NCBI GenBank assembly: GCA_030584025.1
Contig: CP129487.1
Coordinates: 496,001-560,000, forward strand
Direction of reading: 5' to 3'
From: Cyclobacteriaceae bacterium
GTDB taxonomy: Bacteria > Bacteroidota > Bacteroidia > Cytophagales > Cyclobacteriaceae
DNA: 64,000 nucleotides
A program made the translations under genes and the position numbers. Of the stretch, positions 16,686 to 25,120 are shown piece after piece; position 1 is the first letter of the stretch; every line of letters starts with the position of its first letter. The notes under the pieces are model-generated. The model did not search any database. It was not told the origin of the DNA and worked only from the letters and a program-made list of their open reading frames with translations.

Positions 16686-17558
16686 CTAATTTTCTTCACT
16701 CCCCAACTGAAATCCAAGCTTGGGTTTATTGCTGCGCAGTTCTTTAATTTCAAATTCCTGCACATCAGCAAAGATTACCGTTTCCATTAGTTCCGGTGTG
16801 CGGTCTTCTTTTTTCATGGCCGCTAAACGCAGGTGTTGATTTTTAACCGCCTCACCAATGGTTTGCCGCACGGCACGTGCATTGCCAAAGTGTTGGTCGC
16901 GGTGACTGAACAAAAATTCAAAATAATTTTTCAGGTGTTCGGCTGCGGCTGCATCGGGCTGTACATCTTCTTTCTTGAACATAGACATGCCAATGGCAAA
17001 CATTTCTTCAGGAGAATAATCGGGAAACTCAAAATATTTATCGAACCGTGACCGCAACCCCGGATTCGACTGGATAAACTCATGCATGTTTCCGGTATAG
17101 CCGGCTACAATTACCCCAAACTTGCCACGGAAATCTTCCATGCGTTTTAAAATCACCTGAACAGCTTCCGCACCAAAATCGTAGGTACTGCCTTTTCCTT
17201 GTGCCAATGCGTAGGCTTCATCAATGAATAAAATGCCGCCCATGGCTTCGGTTACTTTCTCGGCAGTTTTAATGGCAGTCTGCCCCACATAGCCGGCCAC
17301 CAATCCTTCACGATCCACTTCCACCAGGTGCCCTTTTTCCAAAATGCCCAGTCCTTTATAGATTTTTGAAAGCAAGCGGGCTACCGTTGTTTTACCCGTT
17401 CCGGGATTTCCGGTAAACACGGTGTGTAACGAGAATTTGCTCAACACATCTTTTCCGGTTTCCTGGTAAAACTTTACCAACTGCACCATCTCGTTCACTT
17501 CGTGCTTGATGTTGGTGAGCCCGGTGAGGGCATTCAATTCGTTAAGGCTTTCATACAA
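16686..17558 (-). CDS. CbxX/CfqX-type AAA ATPase
   Basis: An AAA+ ATPase of the CbxX/SpoVK family, which remodels protein complexes using ATP. Walker A is GNPGTGKT (residues 50-57), Walker B FIDEA (111-115), the sensor-1 region VIVAGYTGNM near 150, and the second arginine region SRFDKYFEFPDYS near 170. The C-terminal lid is present (FGNARAVRQTIGEAVKNQ). The frame opens only with TTG at 17558, inside the preceding gene. Adding one A at about 17579 joins the two frames (SSPVRNKERENLLYESLNEL), so this is probably the C-terminal half of one protein of about 600 residues. Between the stops of this and the convergent gene lies the palindrome GTGTATATTATACAC (16669-16683). Confidence 0.8.
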   Translation of the reverse strand: MYESLNELNALTGLTNIKHEVNEMVQLVKFYQETGKDVLSKFSLHTVFTGNPGTGKTTVARLLSKIYKGLGILEKGHLVEVDREGLVAGYVGQTAIKTAEKVTEAMGGILFIDEAYALAQGKGSTYDFGAEAVQVILKRMEDFRGKFGVIVAGYTGNMHEFIQSNPGLRSRFDKYFEFPDYSPEEMFAIGMSMFKKEDVQPDAAAAEHLKNYFEFLFSHRDQHFGNARAVRQTIGEAVKNQHLRLAAMKKEDRTPELMETVIFADVQEFEIKELRSNKPKLGFQLGSEEN

Positions 17559-18481
17559 GAGGTTTTCACGCTCTTTGTTCTAACAGGAGATGAGCCAGCC
17601 TGCTTAACACTTTTTACAATGTGTTCAACACCGGTAATAATGGACACATCACCTTCTTCTGCAATGTCGCCCACATCAAATGGAACGGTGGCCAATAATG
17701 TATCAAGGTAAACAACTTCCAACGTATACTTGTCGTTGCCCCAGCGGCCCGGTGTTTCGCCACCCCAACCGGGAAAAATGATTTCGGTTTTTCCCATGGT
17801 GCTGGAAGAAACAAAGGTGAAGTATTCATGCGTTCCTTTTAGTTGTCCGGCATCGTTATAAAAATTGAAAAAGATTTCGGCATAGTAACCCTTGGGCAAG
17901 TTGTTTCTGAATTTGAATTCGCACCATACAAAACGCGTCTCGGCTTGCCGGAATTTGGTCAGGTATTTTTTTTCAGGCAGGGTGGATGCCTGACCATCGC
18001 CCTCAAACAGTTTAATCGACTCAATGGTGAAATGTGGATTTTGCTCGGTCATGGCTTTGCCCGTATCCACAATGTAGAATTTGCGTTCACCAACTTTTAC
18101 ATCGTCAATGTAACCTTCCCAAACGTAATCACCCTCCAGCCAATAGGCGCCAACCTGTGCATTTCCCCACGACTGCCTTATGTACACAATGTTTTCATCT
18201 TTTTCGATGGTGCGTTTCACTTCCAGGTTGCACAATTCATTTTTCTGACTGCCATTCAGGTGAAAGCATTTCAGTCGGATAGAGGTTTCCCAGTTGGCTT
18301 CATCAAACAGTTTGTTGAAAAAGGAAAACTCCACACGCATGTATGTGGTTTCAAACCGGTCGAACACCCTGCGGTATTTTTTGGTGGCGTTGGCCATCCA
18401 CTCATCGGAAGCATAAACTTTGATATCGCGATGTTTGTAAGGTATTTGTTGTGGTTTATCCAGTTTGGTCTCGTCAGCCAT
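17534..18481 (-). CDS. Hypothetical N-terminal module of an AAA ATPase protein
   Basis: A 315-residue frame with no recognised family; it contains two similar beta-rich units (about 40-150 and 165-290). The first unit has TYMRVEFSFFNKL, the second RFVWCEFKFRNNLPKGYY, and both are followed by a strand pair and a GxYW/GRWG-type segment. This suggests a tandem beta-sandwich. Its end overlaps the start of the AAA ATPase by 25 bases, and a one-base correction fuses the two. Its role is probably to recruit substrates to the ATPase or to regulate it. If it is truly separate, the two would be translationally coupled. Confidence 0.6.
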   Translation of the reverse strand: MADETKLDKPQQIPYKHRDIKVYASDEWMANATKKYRRVFDRFETTYMRVEFSFFNKLFDEANWETSIRLKCFHLNGSQKNELCNLEVKRTIEKDENIVYIRQSWGNAQVGAYWLEGDYVWEGYIDDVKVGERKFYIVDTGKAMTEQNPHFTIESIKLFEGDGQASTLPEKKYLTKFRQAETRFVWCEFKFRNNLPKGYYAEIFFNFYNDAGQLKGTHEYFTFVSSSTMGKTEIIFPGWGGETPGRWGNDKYTLEVVYLDTLLATVPFDVGDIAEEGDVSIITGVEHIVKSVKQAGSSPVRTKSVKTSCMKALTN

Positions 18482-18546
18482 AGGGGTATAATTTGGACAG
18501 GGAAGTTAAGAAATTTTGAATGTAGGATTTACAGGCCCAAAACCCT

Positions 18547-18942
18547 TTATTTTTTAAGCAGTTGCTTTAAGGCCGATTCAAGAGCAACCTGTTCTGGTGC
18601 ACCGGGCTTTAAAATAATCGTGATCGTATCGGATTTGGCGGTTCGGGTAATCGCCCCGCTCATTTTAATCCGGTCGGGGATGTGATTGCCGGTTGCAGCA
18701 ATGCCGTTTTCTAAAAGTTGTTTCAAGTTTTCGAATTGCTCTTTGGTTAGCGTTACGTTAGCCGGATCGCCACCGCTGTACATACCGGTTGAACTTTCTT
18801 CCGGTTTAACCGGAATGTACTGAAGTGAGGAAACCGTTATCACATAGTGATTGGCGCTTCCATCGGCATAGGTGTATTGGGGTTGTGCGTGCATACAAGC
18901 GGTGAGAAGGGTTAGAAAACAAAGCAGGTAGAGGGTTCGCAT
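18547..18942 (-). CDS. Hypothetical lipoprotein
   Basis: A protein of 131 residues with a signal peptide and lipobox LTAC (Cys16, in TLLTACMHAQ). The mature part has two strands and a helix (TLTKEQFENLKQLLENGIAAT), and a terminal helix ESALKQLLKK. It has no recognised domain. It is a single gene between the AAA unit and the AraC-type regulator, with no visible operon link. Confidence 0.55.
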   Translation of the reverse strand: MRTLYLLCFLTLLTACMHAQPQYTYADGSANHYVITVSSLQYIPVKPEESSTGMYSGGDPANVTLTKEQFENLKQLLENGIAATGNHIPDRIKMSGAITRTAKSDTITIILKPGAPEQVALESALKQLLKK

Positions 18943-18975
18943 ATAGAAAGGTAATCAATTTTTTTACGGTAAGCA

Positions 18976-19548
18976 TCATGTAATATTATCCAATGCTTTT
19001 CTAGAGTCGCCAATTATCCTTGACTTTTTTAAATCGGTAGGCGTTAGTCCGGTAACCTTTTTGAATTGAGCCGACAAATGCGCCACGCTGCTGTAACCCA
19101 ACCGGTCGGCAATCTGACTTAAGTTAAGTTCATCATAGAATAATAATTCTTTGGCCCGTTCAATTTTTTGCCGGATGATGTATTGTTCAATGGTGATGCC
19201 TTCTACGGAAGAGAACAGGTTGCTCAGGTAATTGTATTCGTAATGTAGTTCTTCTGCGAGTATGTCTGACCAGTTGTGTTTACGATCCACGCGATCGCTG
19301 TGATGAACCAGTGTAATGATTTTGTTTTTGATACCCTCAATGATCCTGGCTTTCCGGTCGTCAATACGTTCGAAGCCAAGTGCTGAAAGTTCCTGATCAA
19401 GCGCATGCAAGTCGTTCTCTGTTGGGTTTGATTTCAACACTACTTCGCCCAACGAAATTTTTTCAGGTTGGAGATTCAACTTGTTCAGCGCTTGCTCCAC
19501 GGCCATTACGCAGCGGTTGCAAACCATATTTTTGATGTACAGAGTCAT
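18976..19548 (-). CDS. AraC-type regulator with N-terminal metal-binding (HMA-like) domain
   Basis: A transcriptional regulator of 190 residues in two parts. Residues 1-65 form a ferredoxin-like domain with M-V-C10-N-R-C13, the metal-binding site of HMA domains, here without the usual MTCxxC wording. Residues 95-185 carry the double helix-turn-helix of the AraC family (FYDELNLSQIADRLGYSSVAH and FKKVTGLTPTDLKKS). The combination suggests a metal or thiol sensor that controls transcription directly. Neighbours are DUF4260 and STAS-like genes, with copA 11 kb away. The metal is not known. Confidence 0.8.
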   Translation of the reverse strand: MTLYIKNMVCNRCVMAVEQALNKLNLQPEKISLGEVVLKSNPTENDLHALDQELSALGFERIDDRKARIIEGIKNKIITLVHHSDRVDRKHNWSDILAEELHYEYNYLSNLFSSVEGITIEQYIIRQKIERAKELLFYDELNLSQIADRLGYSSVAHLSAQFKKVTGLTPTDLKKSRIIGDSRKALDNIT

Positions 19549-19554
19549 GGGTGT

Positions 19555-19914
19555 TTAATTTGCGGGCTTTCCAATCCAACCCAAATGTGTGTTTTTGAAG
19601 TTATCGGAGTATTTTAATCCGTATCCCATAATACGATCAAATGAACTGTGTCCAAATAACACCACGCCTGCAAGGGTAAGTTCATGGATCACGAGGAAAT
19701 AACCAGCCAGGTAACAGGCAATGGCTACACCTTTGTGGTGAAACACATTGTAAGCAACGGCACCCACGCGTGTGTTGACCAAGTAACCCAACATGCTGAT
19801 GTCGGGTGCAAGGAAGAATGCCCAGAAGACCCATCCTTCGAAAGGTAAATAGGAGTTTAAATAAATGGCCAGTCCGAACATGGCGAGCTCTTCGATGCGT
19901 AACAGGTTTTTCAT
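19555..19914 (-). CDS. DUF4260 family membrane protein
   Basis: An integral membrane protein of 119 residues with three or four helices. The family pattern is seen: LAPDISMLGYLVNTRVGAVA near 36-55, NVFHHKGVAIACYLAGY, and FGHSSFDRIMGYGLKYSD. The function of DUF4260 is unknown. Six bases separate it from the AraC-type gene downstream and one base from the STAS-like gene upstream, so the three are probably co-transcribed. Confidence 0.75.
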   Translation of the reverse strand: MKNLLRIEELAMFGLAIYLNSYLPFEGWVFWAFFLAPDISMLGYLVNTRVGAVAYNVFHHKGVAIACYLAGYFLVIHELTLAGVVLFGHSSFDRIMGYGLKYSDNFKNTHLGWIGKPAN

Positions 19915-19915
19915 A

Positions 19916-20320
19916 TTAGTTTTCGTTTCTTTTATAATAGTCGGGTAGGTCGTTGTCGGTTGTAGACGAGTTCAACAGATAGGTAATGGCTTCTTCGCGT
20001 GTAGCGAATGTCTTGAAATTCTTTTGGAAAAAGATGCTGTATCCCATCAGGATAATGCGTTGGGTCGTGTTCAATCCCACGAAGGCCATCTTATCAATGA
20101 GGTGAATGACAGGTTGCGTTACGGATTTGGCATGTTGTACAAATCGGGGAGTGATGTAGTTTTTGTTGTGAAGGGCCAATACCAGTACGCGTTCGTTTTT
20201 AGCCATTCCTTTTTCAGCGGCTTCCGAGATCAAGGCGATCATCCCGTCTTCGTTTGCTCCGGAATAATCAATTTCCAAAATGGTTTTATCGCTTTCCTGA
20301 ATTGTACGCACCCCGCCCAT
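19916..20320 (-). CDS. STAS/SpoIIAA-like hypothetical protein
   Basis: A soluble protein of 134 residues with alternating strands and helices: ILEIDYSGANEDGMIALISE, then ERVLVLALHNKNYITP, then FVGLNTTQRIILMGYSIFF, and a final EEAITYLL helix. This resembles the SpoIIAA-like/STAS fold. No phosphorylatable serine motif is evident. It opens the three-gene run with DUF4260 and the AraC-type regulator. Confidence 0.55.
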   Translation of the reverse strand: MGGVRTIQESDKTILEIDYSGANEDGMIALISEAAEKGMAKNERVLVLALHNKNYITPRFVQHAKSVTQPVIHLIDKMAFVGLNTTQRIILMGYSIFFQKNFKTFATREEAITYLLNSSTTDNDLPDYYKRNEN

Positions 20321-20381
20321 AGTGTTAAAGATTACTTCAGGGCAAGATTACTTAATTTTTATGAATCAATGTATCCCTGAC

Positions 20382-22277
20382 TTACTGCCTGATGTGCTTA
20401 TCCCACCACCGTTGAAACACCATCAGTCCCCAGATTCGGGCGTGTACATCTCCGGGGTTGGAAGAAAATAACTTCCGCTTCAGCAAATCAATTTCCGGGT
20501 AATGAAAGATGCCTTGCTCTTCAATCCGCTTTTTGGACAGGAGATCATCTGTAATAACAGATTTCATTTCTTTCCTAAACCACTTGAGTAGCGGAACTTC
20601 AAATCCCTTCTTCGGGCGTTTATAAAGTTGTGCTGGTAAGAAGTCGCGATAGGCCTCCTGAAGAATGCGTTTGCGGATTGCAGCGTTTATTTTGTAATCA
20701 TCCGGCAAACTAAAAATAAAATTCACCAATTCGAAATCAAGGAAGGGTGTTCGCACCTCCAGGCTGTTGGCCATGCTCATCAGGTCAACCTTGGTGAGCA
20801 TATCGTTTGGTAAGACCAAAGAAGTGTCTGTAAGTAAAATATCATTCAGCGATTCCTTTTCGGGAATGGTTTGAAGGATATTATTTCTTCTGGGGTAGAA
20901 TTCACTCAGCCAGCGGTTAATGCGCAGGTCGGGGTGAAGCATATTCATGGCTTCATCTTTAGTGGCCAAGCTGGCCCAACGCCAATACCGTTCCTTGCTA
21001 TCGAGTTTCATCCCCTCAGCAAAGCGCGCCAATTGCCGGGCCTTGTTTGCAAACGGACTATTTCGGGATTTCGGCATGGCTTTCCACAGCGGGTGCAGTG
21101 CATTGGCAAATTTTTCTTTCCAACCCGGATGCAGTATCCGGTAATGTGCCGCATGTTTGTTATAACCGCCCAGCAATTCATCTGCCCCATCGCCCGAAAG
21201 GGCTACCGTAGCGTGCTTGCGGGTTTCTTTACTCAATATATATACGTTTATCGCTGAGGAGTCGGCAAAGGGTTCATCGATATAATCCAGTATGTGGTTG
21301 AGGTGTTCGTATAAATCGTTGTTGGTAAGTGAAAAAACCGTGTGCTCGGTTTGAAAGTGTTTGGCTACCAAACGTGCATAATGAGTTTCATCAAAAAACT
21401 TTTCGTCTTTAAAACCAATGGAAAAGGTGTGCAGATCAGGCTTGTGTTTTTTTGCCAGTCCGGTGATTACGGAAGAGTCAATACCGCCACTCAGAAAACA
21501 GCCAAGCGGAACATCCGATACAAGCCTGCGTTGTACAGAAGCTTCCAACAGATTTTTAAATTTCTCTTTTGCAGATTCGTAACTGATGCGGAGATCGACC
21601 GAGTACGGAATGGTGTAATAACTGTTAATTGATAATTGCCTATTGTTAATTGCCAGATAGTGTCCCGGAAGGAGTTTTTTAACGGATTTAAAAATGGTGT
21701 CAGGTGCTGGAATATAATTGAGTTGCAGATACGTGTAGAGCGAATTGTAGTCAATGGTTTTATCAATGCCGTATTGTACCAACGATTTCATTTCTGAAGC
21801 AAAAATGAATTTGTCTTCATCGTGCAGGTAGAGGAGGGGTTTTACACCGTAGCGATCACGTGCCAACAGAAAGGATTGCTCCTGTTTGTCGTAAAAGCAA
21901 AAGGCAAAAAATCCATTAAGTTTGTTTAGTGCGTTTTCTTTTTCCCGGATCAGCAGATGAAGCAAAACTTCCGTATCCGAAGTTGATCGAAAGCTCACGC
22001 CCTGTGCTTCCAGTTGCGATCGCAGTTCCCTGAAATTGAAAATCTCACCGTTAAAGACAATTGCATAACGTCCGGTTTCATCCCACATGGGTTGATGCGC
22101 GATGGCGCTGGTGTCGATGATGGAAAGCCTGCGATGCCCTAATCCGACAAACTGATCGTGATAAATATCCTGAAAATCCGGACCGCGCTTAGCCAACGCC
22201 ATAGTGGCATTGGTAAGATGAATCATATTCATTTTGCCAACGAGGTTAAACGCAAAGATTCCGGTAATGCCGCACAT
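20382..22277 (-). CDS. asnB: Asparagine synthase (glutamine-hydrolysing)
   Basis: An enzyme of 631 residues that makes asparagine from aspartate, ATP and glutamine, or a close relative that amidates a sugar or surface molecule. The N-terminal glutaminase starts MCGITGIF with catalytic Cys2; the synthetase domain has the PP-loop SGGIDS at 263-268 and the SGDGADELLGGY motif near 365. The length is typical of the AsnB-type proteins that occur in surface-polysaccharide clusters, but no such cluster is visible here. The domains are complete, so it should be active. Confidence 0.85.
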   Translation of the reverse strand: MCGITGIFAFNLVGKMNMIHLTNATMALAKRGPDFQDIYHDQFVGLGHRRLSIIDTSAIAHQPMWDETGRYAIVFNGEIFNFRELRSQLEAQGVSFRSTSDTEVLLHLLIREKENALNKLNGFFAFCFYDKQEQSFLLARDRYGVKPLLYLHDEDKFIFASEMKSLVQYGIDKTIDYNSLYTYLQLNYIPAPDTIFKSVKKLLPGHYLAINNRQLSINSYYTIPYSVDLRISYESAKEKFKNLLEASVQRRLVSDVPLGCFLSGGIDSSVITGLAKKHKPDLHTFSIGFKDEKFFDETHYARLVAKHFQTEHTVFSLTNNDLYEHLNHILDYIDEPFADSSAINVYILSKETRKHATVALSGDGADELLGGYNKHAAHYRILHPGWKEKFANALHPLWKAMPKSRNSPFANKARQLARFAEGMKLDSKERYWRWASLATKDEAMNMLHPDLRINRWLSEFYPRRNNILQTIPEKESLNDILLTDTSLVLPNDMLTKVDLMSMANSLEVRTPFLDFELVNFIFSLPDDYKINAAIRKRILQEAYRDFLPAQLYKRPKKGFEVPLLKWFRKEMKSVITDDLLSKKRIEEQGIFHYPEIDLLKRKLFSSNPGDVHARIWGLMVFQRWWDKHIRQ

Positions 22278-22286
22278 ATCGATGAT

Positions 22287-22637
22287 TCAAATAGTAATGA
22301 TGTCGGTGTTGGACAATTCAACGAAATCTCCTTGTTTAAAGGCGATCAGAATTGTCTTTAAATTTTTATTGAAAAGTTCTAATAGTTGTTTGTTTTTGAT
22401 GTTACCAGTTGTTACCAAAAGTAATCTCCTTGGCTTTTGAATACTCATATGACTATGGTAAAAGTCAAAATCTTTGGTAACTACAATTCGATCCTGTTCA
22501 TCAGCAATATCCCTGATTTCCTTATCAGTGGATTTGTCTTTATTGGTTAACGCAAGTACATGAATGCAATCGCACTGATGTTGCTGAAAAACCTGGCTTA
22601 GTCCTGGGGGAAGTTGTGCATCAATAATAAACTTCAT
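22287..22637 (-). CDS. DUF5615 PIN-like protein (putative toxin)
   Basis: A 116-residue protein of the DUF5615/Mut7-C-like group with a PIN-like fold. The start MKFIIDAQLPPGLSQVF carries the conserved Asp (D6), and VVTKDFDFYH near 52-61 the second acidic pair. These are the RNase active-site residues of PIN domains. It overlaps the DUF433 gene by 4 bases, a standard toxin-antitoxin arrangement. It is placed 9 bases upstream of asnB, but a functional link is unlikely. Confidence 0.8.
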   Translation of the reverse strand: MKFIIDAQLPPGLSQVFQQHQCDCIHVLALTNKDKSTDKEIRDIADEQDRIVVTKDFDFYHSHMSIQKPRRLLLVTTGNIKNKQLLELFNKNLKTILIAFKQGDFVELSNTDIITI

Positions 22638-22882
22638 GCCGATGCACGGTGGTAACTTTTTACCTTAGTCAATTTGGAAGCGTAAGCCAGACAGGCAAGA
22701 ATATCATCCTCTTCAAGGGAAGGGTAATCTTCTAAAATTTCCTGATGAGTCATTCCTGAGGATAGCAAATCCAGAATTACCTCAACCGGATAACGCATTC
22801 CCCTGATTACGGGTTTACCATGACAAATTTCAGGATTTATCGTTATGCGCTTAAGCAAAGGACTTTCGGAAACCGCTTTCAT
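22634..22882 (-). CDS. DUF433 protein (putative antitoxin)
   Basis: An 82-residue DUF433 protein with the family signature ITINPEICHGKPVIRGMRYP, then VEVILDLLSSGMTHQEILED and EEDDILACLAYAS. It has a small helix-turn-helix and usually pairs with DUF5615 PIN-like proteins. It is first in the unit, as expected for an antitoxin that autoregulates. Confidence 0.8.
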   Translation of the reverse strand: MKAVSESPLLKRITINPEICHGKPVIRGMRYPVEVILDLLSSGMTHQEILEDYPSLEEDDILACLAYASKLTKVKSYHRASA

Positions 22883-22926
22883 AAGTATAAAAATAACAAA
22901 AGCTTAGCAGATTAGAGTTCCGGCAT

Positions 22927-23505
22927 TCATATCCTTCTTTTAACAAGCAAAATAGCCGATAATTTCATGCCCAGCATCATGCATACCCATGCCAGCAAAA
23001 CCACAAATTCCCAATACTGCCCGCCCACATTGACAAGTTTTCCTTGAACGCGTGGCAGGTAGCTCATAAAAAATATGAACCACACATAGTAGAGGTAAAT
23101 GGTTTGGGCAATCTTATAGCGCCCGACTGTTATCTTTCCCATTTGCGCGTACCCTTTAATGAATGGCATGGCGAAGATCAGGGCATAAGCCAGAAAGCCA
23201 CCAGCCAGTCGGATGGGAATAAGTTCATTGCCCGACAGATAGACATACGTGATCAATTCAACCAGGTGAATGCCATGGGCCAAAGCAAAAATTAAAAATG
23301 GTCGGGGAGAGAGTAACCGCTCAAGCGTGATTTCATGTTGGGGCAGCAACAGAAACATGATGCTAAAAATCAACAACGACACACGACCCGAATAGCGCGT
23401 GACAGCCTGAAGTGCTTCCAGCGATTGACCGTACAGATAAAAAGCAAATGCAGCCACCAGGCATTCGAGAAGAATAACACTGATGACTGCATTTCTAAAT
23501 GTCAT
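22927..23505 (-). CDS. Multi-pass membrane protein, possibly ferric-reductase-like
   Basis: An integral membrane protein of 192 residues with about six helices. The pattern YSGRVSLLIFSIMFLLLP and FALAHGIHLVELITYVYL recalls the heme-binding helices of MsrQ/ferric-reductase-like domains, with a His pair (H-G-I-H) in helix 3. The similarity is weak, so this is a suggestion only. It stands alone; 22883-22926 holds nothing visible. Confidence 0.5.
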   Translation of the reverse strand: MTFRNAVISVILLECLVAAFAFYLYGQSLEALQAVTRYSGRVSLLIFSIMFLLLPQHEITLERLLSPRPFLIFALAHGIHLVELITYVYLSGNELIPIRLAGGFLAYALIFAMPFIKGYAQMGKITVGRYKIAQTIYLYYVWFIFFMSYLPRVQGKLVNVGGQYWEFVVLLAWVCMMLGMKLSAILLVKRRI

Positions 23506-23519
23506 TTGTCGTTTTAGTA

Positions 23520-24263
23520 TTACAAGATGCGTATCATAATGTTACGAAACCACACTTTGTCGCCATGATCTTGTAAAGAGATATGTCCCTTGGTTGCTTT
23601 TCCGAAAGCGGGCATGTCTTTGAATTTGCTTCCGGCTACCATGGCATCCCACTCAGGTGTGTGCATGGTGAAGTTTACCACGTTGGTACCGTTCAGCCAG
23701 AATTCATAATTGCCTTGGTTGGAAACGATTCGCACCTGATTCCATTCACCGGCAGGCTTTACCGTTTCAGTGGAGCATGAAATTAAATCATAGAGATCAC
23801 CCGCGCGGTGCTTAATAATTTTCGCATCCGGATGGCAGTCATTATCCAATACCTGCATCTCCGGACCAGTCTGCCACACGTATTGATATTGTTCGTCTTC
23901 CACTACATTGAACATGATGCCACTATTACCACACGAATCAATTTTCCACTCCAGCATCAATTCAAAATTTTCGTATGCTTCGTTTGTGATAATATCACCA
24001 CCACCATCGGCAACCGTGTTATCAAAATGTAAGGCGTTGTCGTCAACCTTCCAGGCGGTACCGATCTGGTCGCTCTTGAAGTTTCGCCAACCCGTTGTGG
24101 TTTGTCCATCAAACAACAGTTTCCAGCCTTCGGCTTGTTGTTGTTCCGTGAGGGTGTTGTGTGTCATGGGTGTTTCTTCGGGTTGTGTTTCCTCTGTGGT
24201 TTGTTGCTTGGGCTGACAGGCAGCGAGCAAAGCGATACAAATAATAGTGAGCAATTGTTTCAT
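23520..24263 (-). CDS. DUF1080 (3-keto-disaccharide hydrolase-like) lipoprotein, copy 1
   Basis: A lipoprotein of 247 residues (lipobox LAAC, Cys16). The mature part is a DUF1080 concanavalin-like lectin/glucanase fold: GWKLLFDGQTTTGWRNF near 47-63, NFELMLEWKIDSCGNSGIMF near 107-126, HRAGDLYDL, and the C-terminal GHISLQDHGDKVWFRNIMIR. DUF1080 members hydrolyse 3-keto-glycosides or bind sugars. It is a paralog of the next gene, which precedes it by 30 bases on the same strand, and both keep the same motifs, so they are probably expressed together. Confidence 0.85.
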   Translation of the reverse strand: MKQLLTIICIALLAACQPKQQTTEETQPEETPMTHNTLTEQQQAEGWKLLFDGQTTTGWRNFKSDQIGTAWKVDDNALHFDNTVADGGGDIITNEAYENFELMLEWKIDSCGNSGIMFNVVEDEQYQYVWQTGPEMQVLDNDCHPDAKIIKHRAGDLYDLISCSTETVKPAGEWNQVRIVSNQGNYEFWLNGTNVVNFTMHTPEWDAMVAGSKFKDMPAFGKATKGHISLQDHGDKVWFRNIMIRIL

Positions 24264-24293
24264 AATATAGACTTGTTAAAAGTAACAGGATTA

Positions 24294-25007
24294 TTATTCG
24301 GGAGCTACGATGGTAATGTTTCGGAACCACACTTCATTGCCGTGATCCTGCAACGCAATGTGTCCTTTTTCAATGGTGCCATAAGCCGGGAAGTCTTTCC
24401 ACTTGCTGGCATCTCTTCGGGCAATCCAATCGGGTGAATTTAATTCGTAGGCCACTACACGTGTGCCGTTGAGCCAGTGCTCCACGTTATTTTCTTGTAC
24501 AATAATTTTCCCTTCATTCCATTCACCAACCGGTTTCAGGATTTTGTTTTCTGGTACGTGCATGGCGTAGTTGCCAGCTGTTTTATTTTCTTCAGCCAAT
24601 GTTCCCGGATAGCCAACATCATCAATTAATTGATATTCCGGCCCTGTAGCATAGGATAGTTCATAGTCTTCGCTTACGCGGAACATCACCCCGCTGTTGC
24701 TTTGCGAAGCAAGTTTGAATTCAAACGTGAGTTCGAAATTCCGGTACTGCGCTTCTGTAATCAGGTCGGAGCGAAAGTTTTCTGCTGTATCAGAAAACGG
24801 TTTGCAATGCAGTGTTCCGTCAACTACTTCCCACGAATTGTTTGGCAGGTTGCGGAACGATCGCCAGCCTGTTAACGATTGGCCATCGAATAAACTGATT
24901 TGGTTTTCATCGTTTGTTGATACTTCTTTTTTATCTGCCTGACAGGCAAATAGCAGTGTAATTAAAATGGAGTAACCAACGAGAAGGAGTCCTTTTTTCA
25001 TGCGCAA
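24294..25007 (-). CDS. DUF1080 (3-keto-disaccharide hydrolase-like) lipoprotein, copy 2
   Basis: The paralog of the neighbouring gene: a lipoprotein of 237 residues (lipobox LFAC). It has SLFDGQSLTGWRSFRNLP near 37-54, NFELTFEFKLASQSNSGVMF near 90-109, and GHIALQDHGNEVWFRNITIV at the end. The two proteins share order and motifs but differ in the middle (TAGNYAMHVP here against RAGDLYDLIS there), so they probably act on different substrates. A Met two codons on (MKKGLLL) is an alternative start. Confidence 0.85.
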   Translation of the reverse strand: MRMKKGLLLVGYSILITLLFACQADKKEVSTNDENQISLFDGQSLTGWRSFRNLPNNSWEVVDGTLHCKPFSDTAENFRSDLITEAQYRNFELTFEFKLASQSNSGVMFRVSEDYELSYATGPEYQLIDDVGYPGTLAEENKTAGNYAMHVPENKILKPVGEWNEGKIIVQENNVEHWLNGTRVVAYELNSPDWIARRDASKWKDFPAYGTIEKGHIALQDHGNEVWFRNITIVAPE

Positions 25008-25120
25008 TTCCGGCCTTTAATGCTCAAAATAAGGCAATCTGGGGTATTTTCTTACATGATGGCTACCTTTTTTAGGCTAACTGTTATATAGGGCGAAATT
25101 CTATTTTTAACGGAAACCAT

